Positions 20,720-32,900 of a stretch of 64,000 nucleotides of DNA are shown here, piece after piece. A model generated the notes under the pieces. The model worked only from the letters and a program-made list of their open reading frames with translations, searched no databases and was not told the origin of the DNA. The stretch comes from Kryptolebias marmoratus (Eukaryota > Chordata > Actinopteri > Cyprinodontiformes > Rivulidae), in the NCBI RefSeq assembly GCF_001649575.2, contig NC_051430.1, forward strand, positions 32,862,326-32,926,325, read 5' to 3'. Made by a program: the position numbers and the translations under genes. Within the stretch, counting starts at the first letter, position 1. Each line of letters opens with the position of its first letter.

Positions 20720-21870
20720 AATATCTGCAAAACTGGCCATGTTGAATTGGGTTAACGTTAAAGTTATTCAGATTTTTTCCGTCAGAAGTAGAGGCCTTTC
20801 CAATGATTACTTTTAGAGAGCTTCATTCAAATCTGTTCAATGGTTTTTAAAACATCTTGCTAAGAAACACACACACACAGGGAGGTTATGTGTCTGTGTG
20901 TGTGTGATAATCAAAGTTAAACTTACTCAGCTTCCCATGAAGGTCTTTACTGACTGGACCAGGTCCGTGTAGAAGAAGAGAAACTCCCCTTGCTTCTTCT
21001 CTGAGTCTACTGGTGGCCATCACTTTCTAAACCACACAAGTCTTGCCAACTGTTCATCTCACAGGTCAAAGGTCACCTTTCTGTGGCTTTAAATTGATAA
21101 ATAATTAACCTGTAGCAGCTTCCTCATGCTACTCTGACACCCTGAGAAAAGCTAAGATCCTCCTGATTTCCGATAACAAAAACACCCAGATCTGTTTGTC
21201 TTTGGGTTCCAAACATCCATGTGTTGATTTGATGTTTTGTCCATTTTCAGAAGCAACTACTCCAATATTCTAACACGTGAGCCTGCCTTCTACCTCCACC
21301 TCTCTCTGCCAGTCAGCCAGAGTGCGACCTGACCAGAAGCAATGACGAGCAGAGAGGGAGGACAACCTTCCTTCAATGGAAGGCGAAGCATTTACCGGAA
21401 CGATCTGTCAGAGCAATCTAACTATCTTTGTGTTAGGATGATTGTCTGTGGAGATCATTTTTAATTGGATTGATTCTAAAAGTTAATCAATTCTAGATAT
21501 TTATCCAACAATTATTTTCTAAATAATTAATTACAATTCATCCAGTGGCTTATACGAAATTTTGCTAACAGACAGACAGGGTTGAGGCCAAAAAGCAATG
21601 CCATAGTTTCAAGCAAAAATATTGCATAATGTGTATTTCTCAAAGTATACTGTATGCTGTAAATAACTCTCAGCTACTACCGTCCCAAATTGTAGCTCAA
21701 TATAAAAGAATTATAGAAGGTCAGTTGGCTCTGGTAGCCATCTTGAATCGGGTCGACTCTTAACATCAATTAATTGTAGATGTACATTCAACAATTACTT
21801 TCTGCACGTTTTATCAAAATCTATACACTGGTTCATGAGATCTTTTGCTCACACTGCAGAAAAACTCATG
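20720..21870. repeat. Three diverged copies of an unnamed dispersed repeat, plus orientation
   Basis: Copies near 20720-20885, 21440-21600 and 21640-21870 share the order: ggcyatgttgaat..ggttaac; a caattacttt-like word; ggtt(c/t)atgagat..ttttgcta; cagacagac. The same repeat forms the cluster at 36.4-38.2 kb, with single copies near 34660, 47450 and 50270. Confidence 0.6.
20927..21020 (-). other. Weak candidate coding exon
   Basis: The minus strand has ATG at 21020 opening MATSRLREEARGVSLLLHGP and a strong donor (AGCTGA/GTAAGT) at 20927. No family similarity, and its phase does not fit the linker exon at 17251. It could be a 5' exon of an unrecognised transcript or chance. Confidence 0.2.
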
Positions 21871-21879
21871 CATACACAC

Positions 21880-23910
21880 AGGCAAAGAGATTATTGTCTT
21901 CGGCTGCAGACAATAAATATAAAGATGCTGTCAAAGGGGCAGAAAAATGGGTGCAGGTGCTGAACTATTTTACTAACATTAGAGAGTGTTGCTGGTTCAG
22001 AATAATCCTGCTCTCAGTTATCGAACATCTCCTTTTACTAAGGAGGTACTGGACTCCTCTTAGATCATAATATGTCGCCATCTGGTGGTCAAAAGATAAA
22101 CTGCACATCAAATGCAAATGGACACGGGCGAGTTTGTTAGGGGTCTAAGCCCACAGAGGCATAAAACCCTACTAAAACTGTTCAGCTTTTGTATTATTGT
22201 TCTTTTTCTTCCATAAATAAAAGTTTTACTGCAGCCCAAATCACAAGGAGTTATGAGATTATATTTTCATGGTGGAAAATAGGGCTTGTGTATGCAAACC
22301 ACAAAAATAAGGGGGGCGCTATCATTTGGGTGTTTTAATTTTGTCCTGTAACTTCTAAACCATAAGTTGCACAATTTAATGCTTTATATGTACATGTTCC
22401 CTGCACTGTGCTGAATCATATGATAAAGACCATGTCCATTTCAGCCTAAAATTTTTAGTTTTAGCTAAGTAAAGACTGTCAAAAACAGGTAACTATTTTC
22501 AAAAATGTTGAAGTTATCCCTGTGGAAATATTTAATGCTAGCTAGCATGACACATCCTTGGCCATATTTTGAAGGCAGCAGTATCTGATGAGATGAAATT
22601 TATACTGCTGTTGGTGAAGCAAATTCTGAATTTCCAAAGAAAGTGCCTGCTTTTTGGATACGTAGATAAATGTAACTGACTGAACAAAGAAGATAGTTGT
22701 TATCACCTGCTGCTGAAAGGCAAAGGCACACAATAATATATTTGAATATGTGTGTTTACCTGGATATTGTTGGTTTCTTAAGACTTTTTCTGGTGTAATC
22801 ACCTACCTTGTCAGGACTGGTAGTCATTTTAGTGATCAAAAATCCGGTCCTAATACGGTTGAGCTTCATTTTTGGGTTAGGGGTTAAGTTTAGGGCTAAG
22901 GTGTAAATTGATTTTAGGTTAGTGTTAGGCATGTACTAGAAATAATTAGGGTTAGGCTACAGAAATAAACTGAAGTCGATGCAATGTCCTAATAAGGGTC
23001 AAAATACAAACTGGTGTATGTCTTTTGCCAAAATGTCTCCAGTGGAGAGATTTTAATAAAACTGAATTTACCAAATGTGGACTCTGATCAAGTTGTAGAA
23101 ATATTTGCAGGATGATCGGTGGAAACAAGATGCAGCTCAATTTTGAGTGTCATAGCAAACACTGTGAATACTTATGTATATGTTGTATTTTTGTTTTTTT
23201 ATTTTAAATAGATTTGCAAAATTTTTAAACAAACTTTATTTTTACTTTGTCATTATCAGGTATAAGAGTGCAGAATTTTGAGGGAAAAATAAACAAATCC
23301 ACTTTGGAATAAGGTTGAAACAACAAAATGTGAAAAAGTGAAGCTCTTTCGATACTTTCTTTATGTACTGTACTTTATTATTATACAACACACACACAAA
23401 TACATTTTTGTGCAAAAAACAAGTAAGTGATGAGAATATATGAATATGTGATTCAGTCTTGCGTGAGGACACCGTCTTATAGAGAAACATGAGATCAACC
23501 TGCTGACTGGAGAGGAACCATTGTTTTCACAAAACAAACAGCTTTAGATGTGGAAAATATAAAAAAAGCACAAAAGAAGACTTATTGAGGCAAATATTTT
23601 GATCATCATAAACATTTAATCCAATACAAATGTTGACAGATAAAGTTTTAATAATACTTATTTTCTAACATTTTCTAAGACTTAAAAATGGTAAATAGTC
23701 CACATCTTATATGGCGTCTTTTTAACCTCTCCAGGTTCTGCAAATCACTTTACAGAGTTTGTCATGCAGTTACTCTTACAGTGCTTTCAGTTAAATATTT
23801 TCACAGGCACAATAACTTGGCTAACAACAGAAAATAAATATGCTTGGTTAGGTTAGGAAATAAATGTTCTCTACTGGGTTTTTCCCTGACAGAAACAATA
23901 CTTTTTATAT
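21880..23910. other. Intergenic region downstream of the NLR gene, repeats only
   Basis: It contains an interspersed repeat at about 22070-22500 (ataaggggggcgctatcatt), a degenerate ggttaggggtta patch at 22875-22965, and a short repeat at 23690-23780. No gene seen. The NLR 3' UTR must lie at its right end; a minus-strand AATAAA (ttttatt-type) could not be chosen with confidence. Confidence 0.45.
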
Positions 23911-23918
23911 TAATCTCT

Positions 23919-26900
23919 TCACAGACACACTGAAGAACCATATGACCTAAATGCAAATCCAGGATAAAGAGTTTGAGTGAATGTGGTGTTGAAGGTGTGG
24001 AGGTGGATCAGTGAGTCGGAGGAGACTCTGTAGAAGGACAGAATGCCAGCAGGACAGTCCACATACACTGCTACTCTGTTAGAGACAGAGGAGGAAGAGC
24101 AGGAGGAGGAGGAGGAGGACATGGATGTCCCCATCTTATTGTGCCAGACAGAAAAACGACCAATATCAGCACAGTCTAGACTCCAAGACTGATCATTCCT
24201 TCCAAACACAATGTCATCAATATTTCCTTTTTTTCGGATTCCTCTGTAACTCACTGATATACGAACCTCTCCTCTCCACTCCACCTCCCAGTAACAGCGA
24301 CCAGTCAGACCAGTTCTACACAGCAGCTGAGGACAGAAATCAAACCTGTCTGGATGATCCGGATATGACCCTTCCTCTTTTACCCGTGTCACATTTCTGT
24401 TGTCATCAGACAGTTGGAGCTCTCTGTTTACTGTGTTTGTGTCGATTGTGAGCTGACAGGAATCTGATGGAGAGAACAAACACAATCCAGCTGCAGTTAT
24501 TGATCCATCATCTGATCATTTGTTGACATGATGACGACTGAATGAGTGACATGACAATTTGGAGATAGCTGAATGTTTGATGAATCAAATGAGAAACACA
24601 CTTACACTTCCTCAGACCTGGTGTCAACCATCGGACTCCAGCAGGCTCCACCCTGAAAGGAGGAGGGGGGTCAGAGCATCAGTCTCTGTCAGCAAACATG
24701 GACATTACATGGCTCTCATACACACATTGTTCGACAGGGAGAAAGGAATATCTCCAAAGTCCTGCCCTGTGGTTGTCACATCCCAGCAGTTTGAACTCAT
24801 TTTTATAATCTTGTTTCATCTTACTGTATCAGGCAGGGAATAATGAGACAATAAAAAATACACTGTGTTTACTTGACGATCATGTACTTTTTTTTTTGTA
24901 CAAAACACCTGTCAATCATTCTGTACCAAGAAAGACATTAAATGTTCAGGACTGTGAAAAGTTAGCCCTTTGGAAAGACTCTGGGATTTTCTTGAGACTG
25001 TTTGGCACCAGTTTTGTTGTAAATTTCACAAAATGTGATACGATATTTTTTATTTGTATTTATTAGGAGTTTTAACATTTTTATTGTAAACATCAACAAG
25101 GGCTTGAACCTACTCGCCCACTGATACCAGCCGTCCCTGCTCCTAAATTCTAACCAATGTTTTGTAGTCACTGAAACAACTTAGCAAAGGATCAATTTAA
25201 AATTGGATCTTTAATCTCTTTGTTACCAGCCTATCACAGAGATACAATCTGTTTCCAATATTTTTGCTGAATCGATGAAAAATACCAATGATAACACAGT
25301 TTGCCATTTATTGAGGACAATCTATTGTTTAGCCAAAACCATGCATTTGTCAGTGTGCTATGCAGTATTGTGCTATACATTATTTTGTATATAACAAACT
25401 GTTGGTAATGCAAGAATGTCTCGTTCACTGCATAGTGAGAATTTAGAGGTGACTGAGAGGAGAAAAGATTTGATATTCACATAAAAAGAAGGACTTAGGT
25501 CCTGCCTATTGAAGTGGGCTGCAGAGAATTTGCAGGCTGTCCTTCACAAATGTTCAAAAAATAGCCAGTAATCCATTATAGCAGCGGCAACAGAAAAAAC
25601 TCTGCAGGCACCGACTGCTTCACCTGAGAAAGAGTTTCTAAATTTTTGAAATTTAAAACACCAGATGACCCTGGAAGAGATTACATCAAGTGAAAAATGT
25701 TTCTGAATGTCTGATTGTTCATACAATGTAATGTTCCTGTTCATGTCAACATTAAACAAAAATAAAAATGCTGAGTGAAGGATTGAGCACCTATTTTCAG
25801 CTCTTCCTCATCAGACAGTTTTTGTGGCTTCTTCAAGTCTCTCCATACCTGAGAGTGTCCAGTCTCCAGAGTGGATCCTTCAGTCCAGCTGACAGCAGCT
25901 TCACTCCTGAGTCTCCTGGATGATTGTAGCTCAGGTCCAGCTCTCTCAGATGGGAGGGGTTGGAGCTCAGAGCTGAGGCCAGAGAAGCACAGCCTTCGTC
26001 TGTGATCAGACAGCCTGACACCCTGCACACACACACAAAACATCACACATGACAGATTCTTGGACATAACATCTCCAAAACCAAAATTTGCTCAAATAAA
26101 TTTATTGAACAACAAAGACCTCTTTCAAAGGGGCTTGTGCTTCAACGTGAGGGAAACATGAAACAACTGTTTGTGATGTAACCAAACACAATTGTGGTGG
26201 ATACAAAATGTCTACACACCCCTGTTAAAATGCCAGATTTTTGTGATGTAAAATAATGAGACCAGAATCATCTGTTCAATGCTCAATGCTTCATGTCCTT
26301 TGCATTGCCCCTGAATTTGTTAGCACTGTTTTAGCACTGCCATGTAAACATTTTCCTTATTAAAGTTATCATTTTACTTATTTAGTTTGTCTTTGTGCCT
26401 GCAGAGTCATAACAACACATTGATTTTGACAGATCCTGTACCAGTCTGCTCTTAATTTATTAACATAAGTCAGAATTTAAATGTCCACCAAAGTTAATGA
26501 ATTTCTGACCTGAGAGTTTCCAGTGCACATAGTGGACTCTTGAGTCCTTGACATAACAGCTTCACCCCTGAATCCATCAGGTTGTTGGTACTCAGATCCA
26601 ACTCTCTCAAACTGGAAGACTGGGAGCTGAGAACCGAGGAAAGTGCTTCACAGCTTCTGTTTGAGAGGTTGCAGTCACTCAGTCTACGGATGCAAAAAAC
26701 ATAGAATACATTATACTGTGAATTTGTACAATATGAATAAAACGGCAATGAATCATAAATTAGTTTACCCTGAATAATATGTAATAAATAATTAAAAGTA
26801 AGCAAATCAAGTGGTTGAATAGAAGGAAACTGGACTTGTTTCTTGAAGATTTAACCTACCAACCAATCTCATTGTGTCTCATTGTGACAAATTTGCAAAT

Positions 26901-29900
26901 GGTGTTCACTGTGTCAGTCTGTATAATAAAAATGTTTTTAATCTTTTCTTGCTCACAACCAAATGAGCAAGAGAAGATTTCTTAACCTCCTGTGGAGTAT
27001 AAATCCACTTTAAATCATTTTTGTGATGATCACAAAAATTGGGTCATGCTGACCCATCCCTAATCTGGGTCATTGTTGAATGTTTCCTAATGAGGCCAAC
27101 GTGAGCTGTTTTGTTCACGTTTCAAGGTGTTAAATGTTTTGAAACTGTCTGGACAGATGAGTCAAGGCAAAGATGGACCCTGAAGCCACCTCCTCTGTTT
27201 AATGTTGCTTTTTCATCTTTAATGTAGGTGGCTTCTTTCACTCCTTTTTCAAACCACCAGTGTTACCAGTTGAACTGCACATTACTGTCCTCAAAAGAGT
27301 GCCCCATATCCTTGAGATGTAGATGAGCTGCTGAGTCTTGACCTGGCAAGATGTCTCTTCTGTGCTGTGGCATTTGTTTGTGTAGCTGCTGTATTGTTTT
27401 TCCAATATAAAGGTCTTTATATTTCTCACTGCACTAGACTGCATATACAACACTGTTAAGCTTGTGTTTCAGTGTTTTATCCTTGGTGTGAACCAGTTTA
27501 TGTTTGAAAAGGTTCTTGGGTTTGAAATGTATTGGAATATCGTGCTTGAGTTTTTCAAAAGGATTCCCCTGTAAGAGTTCAGTGCTGTATTTTCTACTAC
27601 ATCCATGTAATGACTCGCCGCAATGGGTGAAACTGGGGATCCCATGGCACATCCATGCTTCTGTCTGTAAAAGTTGTTGTTAGGGTTTTTAATGTTATCA
27701 GCCTTTGTGCTTATGTGCAAAACTGCCTACGTGACACACTAAAGGTCAGAGGGTTTAATTAAGTTCATTCTTATCATGTTTTTAGATGCCGGGCGCCACT
27801 CACAAACAGCGTCTAGCTCCCAAACAGCTCCTGTGTTATTGTTAAGAAGCAGAGTGTCCTCTGCCCCAGTATGTGTTATCTTTGTGTTTAAAATATGGAC
27901 TGGACTGGTTCTGGCTGGCTCAGTCCACACCCTTTGCTTTCTCTTAATAAAAAAAGATAGGTCAAGCTAGAAGGCAGAGCTTCTTGGACAGCGACCCGAA
28001 AAGTTGCTGCCTGGAACCTCTCCTTTTGCAAAAGCTTTCAGAAAGATAATCAATCCTATCCGTGTGGTTTCTTTTAGCAGGTTAAGTGAAATTTTACCCC
28101 AACAGTTGTCACTGCATTTGAAATAGGTGGTAGAGAGACAGGTCCGGCTGGCACATCTGGTCTGGAGTAAAGTTGGTCTAGTCGTGTATCATGAAACTGA
28201 CTCAAACAACTGACAGGATGGAGAAGAGTGAGTCAGCAACTCATGTGAACTCAATGGCCTTAGTATTGTGATCTTTGTAGAACTAATTTATAAGAACTCC
28301 CAACCCATGATAAGAACTGAAGAAGCCTTTTAGATGAAAGGTTAAATGTATTTAAGAAACAAGAGAAGTCCAGTTGCCTTCTGTTGAACCATGTCATATT
28401 CTAGATGTCTGAGAATTTACACCAACATAAAAGTAAGCATTGTATTTTAAAACAAATATATCTATGTTTTTACTCACATAACTTTGCTAGTTGCTTTGAC
28501 CACTGGCAGCAGCTTCAGAAGAGCCTCTTCTGAAGCAGAATAATTCTTCAGGTCAAACACATCCAGATCTTTTCCTGATGACAGTAGGATGAAGACTAGA
28601 GCTGACCACTGAGCAGGAGACAGTTTATCTGTGGAGAGACTTCCTGAACTCAGAGACTGTTGGATCTCCTCCACTAGAGAACCATCATTCAGTTCATTCA
28701 GACAGTGGAACAGATTGATGCTTTTCTCTGCAGTCAGTTTCTTGGCAATCTTCTTCTTGATGTACTGGACTGTTTCTTGATTGGTTTGTGAGCTACTTCC
28801 TGTCTGTGTCAGCAGGCCTCGTAGGAGAGTCTGATTGGTCTGCAGTGAAAGACCCAGGAGGAAGCGGAGGAACAAGTCCAGGTGTCCATTTGGACTCTCT
28901 AGGGCCTTGTCCACAGCAGTGTGATGGAAAGCATTCAGGTCACAAACTTCAGTCTGTTTGTATGTTTCTTTTTGCATCAGGTTGACCCCTGAGATGCTGA
29001 AGGTCCGATGGACATGAAGAGCAGCCAGAAACTCCTGAACACTCAGATGGACGAAGCAGAACACCTTGTCCTGGTACAGCCCTCTCTCCTCTTTAAAGAT
29101 CTGTGTGAACACTCCTGAGTACACTGAGGCTGCTCTGACATCGATGCCACACTCTGTCAGGTCTGATTCATAGAAGATCAGGTTTCCTTTCTGCAGCTGC
29201 TCAAAAGCCAGTTTTCCCAGAGACTCAATCATCTTCCTGCTCTCTGGACTCCAGTNNNNNNNNNNNNNNNNNNNNNNNNNNNNNNNNNNNNNNNNNNNNN
29301 NNNNNNNNNNNNNNNNNNNNNNNNNNNNNNNNNNNNNNNNNNNNNNNNNNNNNNNNNNNNNNNNNNNNNNNNNNNNNNNNNNNNNNNNNNNNNNNNNNNN
29401 NNNNNNNNNNNNNNNNNNNNNNNNNNNNNNNNNNNNNNNNNNNNNNNNNNNNNNNNNNNNNNNNNNNNNNNNNNNNNNNNNNNNNNNNNNNNNNNNNNNN
29501 NNNNNNNNNNNNNNNNNNNNNNNNNNNNNNNNNNNNNNNNNNNNNNNNNNNNNNNNNNNNNNNNNNNNNNNNNNNNNNNNNNNNNNNNNNNNNNNNNNNN
29601 NNNNNNNNNNNNNNNNNNNNNNNNNNNNNNNNNNNNNNNNNNNNNNNNNNNNNNNNNNNNNNNNNNNNNNNNNNNNNNNNNNNNNNNNNNNNNNNNNNNN
29701 NNNNNNNNNNNNNNNNNNNNNNNNNNNNNNNNNNNNNNNNNNNNNNNNNNNNNNNNNNNNNNNNNNNNNNNNNNNNNNNNNNNNNNNNNNNNNNNNNNNN
29801 NNNNNNNNNNNNNNNNNNNNNNNNNNNNNNNNNNNNNNNNNNNNNNNNNNNNNNNNNNNNNNNNNNNNNNNNNNNNNNNNNNNNNNNNNNNNNNNNNNNN

Positions 29901-32900
29901 NNNNNNNNNNNNNNNNNNNNNNNNNNNNNNNNNNNNNNNNNNNNNNNNNNNNNNNNNNNNNNNNNNNNNNNNNNNNNNNNNNNNNNNNNNNNNNNNNNNN
30001 NNNNNNNNNNNNNNNNNNNNNNNNNNNNNNNNNNNNNNNNNNNNNNNNNNNNNNNNNNNNNNNNNNNNNNNNNNNNNNNNNNNNNNNNNNNNNTTTAAAG
30101 ATGTCTTCTTGTCTGATTGTTGTTTCTGGTCTGTGTGGTTTCCTGGATGCTGTTTCAATCTGTCTGACCTCATGTTCATCATTGACCTCTCCAGTCCCTC
30201 CTTCTGTGATGTAGAGCTCTGTGTAGATCTGATTCAGAAGGGTTGGGTTTCCTGCTTTAGCAATCCCCTCAAACACACACTGGAACTTCTTCTTCAGACA
30301 AGATTTTAAGTCACATTGACAAGCTGAAGGAAGCAGTTCTAAGTAAACACACAACAAACAAGACAATTATTCAACTTCACATATTGTTGTTGTTGCCATC
30401 TTTGTTTTCTTCCACTTATCCACTTATTAAGGACCTTCCTCTCTCCAGCCACTTCAACTAGCTTCTCCAGGGGGACCCCAAAGTGCTTGCATAACACTGA
30501 GCACAACTGCTTTGAAAAACCTCAGCTATAAGCTCATTTGTCTGTGTAGAACTCATTTTTATTTCTCCAACTTGAGGTCATATAAAGAGCTACAGAAACT
30601 GCAACTGGTAAAATAGTGTGTGTTCATAATCTTTTCTCAGAAACACACATCAAAAAACTGAACAGTTCCTTTAATGACTAAAATTTAAATGAATAAAATA
30701 AATCGTTAATGCTGTTTTTATGACACCAGCTCCATTTGTAAAACAAATTCCAGTTGATTGTAGTTGATAATGATTTAAATAAACATGGAGAAATACTTTC
30801 TTGTGCTTTCAAGCTTTTCAGAACAGTTATATAATATCAAAACTGTTTTTATGTTAGTTGTCAGGTTTGAAAATTGGCCCCATCTTGAAACTTCTGTACA
30901 TTGAGTCCAGGGTATGCCTGGTCACTGTGTGGGCCCTAACTTCATAAAAACACAACAGGGTTCAATCTTTCAATTCTGTGTTTGTACAACATGGTTCCTA
31001 CACATGCAAAAATGGTTGGTTTTGCTGTAGGCCCAGGCCCAGCTAGTAACCATACTTATTTTAACGTGTAGGGAACATGTACTATTTGTGCATAAAGGAA
31101 GGATTGAATCTACATGGGTTTTTGTAAATGTTTTCTAGTCAAAGCCCACATAAAACCCACACTTACTTTACATTAAACCCTTGTAGGAGCCTAAGAGGGG
31201 TCCACTATGGGACCATGAACCAATTTGCCATGAGACTCTACCAGGAGTAAAATGCCCAGGACAACATAGCTCCTAGAATCATATGCCCATATTGTGTGAG
31301 TTTTATTAAGACACTGATTGTCCAGTTAGAAAAACTAGAAAACACTATAAAAATACAGTTTATTAGCAGCCACTGGATAGGATGTTTAGAGAAGTCCTCT
31401 TACTGCTTTGCAGACGGTCAGCCAGCTCTTTCTGCTTCATCCTCCTCAGGAAGTAAACTGTGATCTTTATAAATGCCTCTCTGCTGCTTCCCTGTTCTTC
31501 ATCTTCATCCTCCCTCTGATTTACTGTGCATTCCAAGTAATCTGGACTCAGAACCTTCTGGATCTTCTTCAGCTCGTTCTTCACAAAAGTGACCATGTTG
31601 TCCTCCAGCAGCTGGAACAGAAGAATATCTGAATGACACATCAGACTGAAATCATGGAGCCAAACATCAGATCCATGTTGGACAGACTGACAGTCCACTG
31701 GTCTACAAAGTGCAGCATGGAGATGACTGTGAACACAACAGATGGAAAAGTACTTGTTGTACATGTACACACCATAAATATGGAGTCCAGCTGTGTTTGA
31801 TGCTGCTGGGCAGACTGAGCTCTGGGAACCTCTGAGCTCTGCTGGTCCACTCTGTGGAGGAATCAGGAAGAATTAGCTCCCATTCTGTCTGTCCACACAG
31901 AGACAAACACAAGCTGAAGGTCCATAAGCAGCAGGGGAATAGTCTGAAGTAGAATGACAGTAGAATCAGCTACTCAGTCTACAGATCTTTGCAGCTTTTA
32001 GCTCAGTTTAGTCAAGTCTCTTCAGTTTTCACCACGCAATAAGTGCACAATTTTCCTCCCTTCAGATACACAATGATGCAAGCCTCATTAAATCTAGGAC
32101 AGAATTTGAATATCTCTTATTAACAAAACTCCAAAATCTTATGATTCTATATTATCCCAACGGAGCGCTTCACTAATGTTGGATATGTCCGAAAGTAAAA
32201 TTAAGTGTTAAAGAGAGGAAAATCAGTTATTTATGGCTGTCTTCCACTAACTGCCGCATGTTTACTCATCAAGGTTGCATTACACCCACAGAATCACTTG
32301 TTTGAATCAGACAGTTTCGGCTACACGTAGTAAATTTACTGACAACACGTGAGGCTGTGCTCTCCTCTGTGATGGGAGGACCCTAGGATCTATATGAGTT
32401 GACGCTTCCTTTGTTCCGGGTTTTTCCTGCTTCATCCATAAGATGTTGTAGACAGAAGTCCCAGCGCTGGTCTTGTACTAATTCTCTGCCTTTTTAGAAT
32501 AAATATTTAAACTCTAGCTCAAGCTCCTCCCATGTTGATTTGGCTGGCAGAGTCAAACTGCGAGAAGTGAAGAAATTTGCTCGTGCTAATTTAACTGTGA
32601 GATATTCTTTTCCCACATGGAAATGTTAAATGTTCTGGAAATTTCTTTGGGAGTCTGCAAAAATATGTGAATAAAATACGCATAAAAGCAAAAGTGGCCT
32701 TTGAGTTGTTTATTTGAAGCTTTATTTGGCACAGATTGTACAGTTTAAAGCAGTCTGCAAGAAGTGCAAAGAGCAGAACTTGAAAAGCCCTTCCTCCGGG
32801 GTTTTCACTCTTCTGTCCCTGTTCAGATTTTTGTTTCTCTTACCACAACCAGACATTTTTATTATACAGACTGAGAAAGTACACGCCATTTAGGAATAGA

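Noticed and set aside
22875..22965. ggttaggggtta patch resembling telomere repeats
   Set aside because: Units are irregular and few; more likely part of an interspersed repeat than an interstitial telomere.
24125..24451. 108-codon plus-strand frame
   Set aside because: Antisense shadow of the B30.2 exon.
28474..30366. Very long frames across N runs (also 14611-15284 and 29229-30182)
   Set aside because: They are open only because N is not read as stop. The NLR exon frame is kept because both flanks match the family; the others are not.
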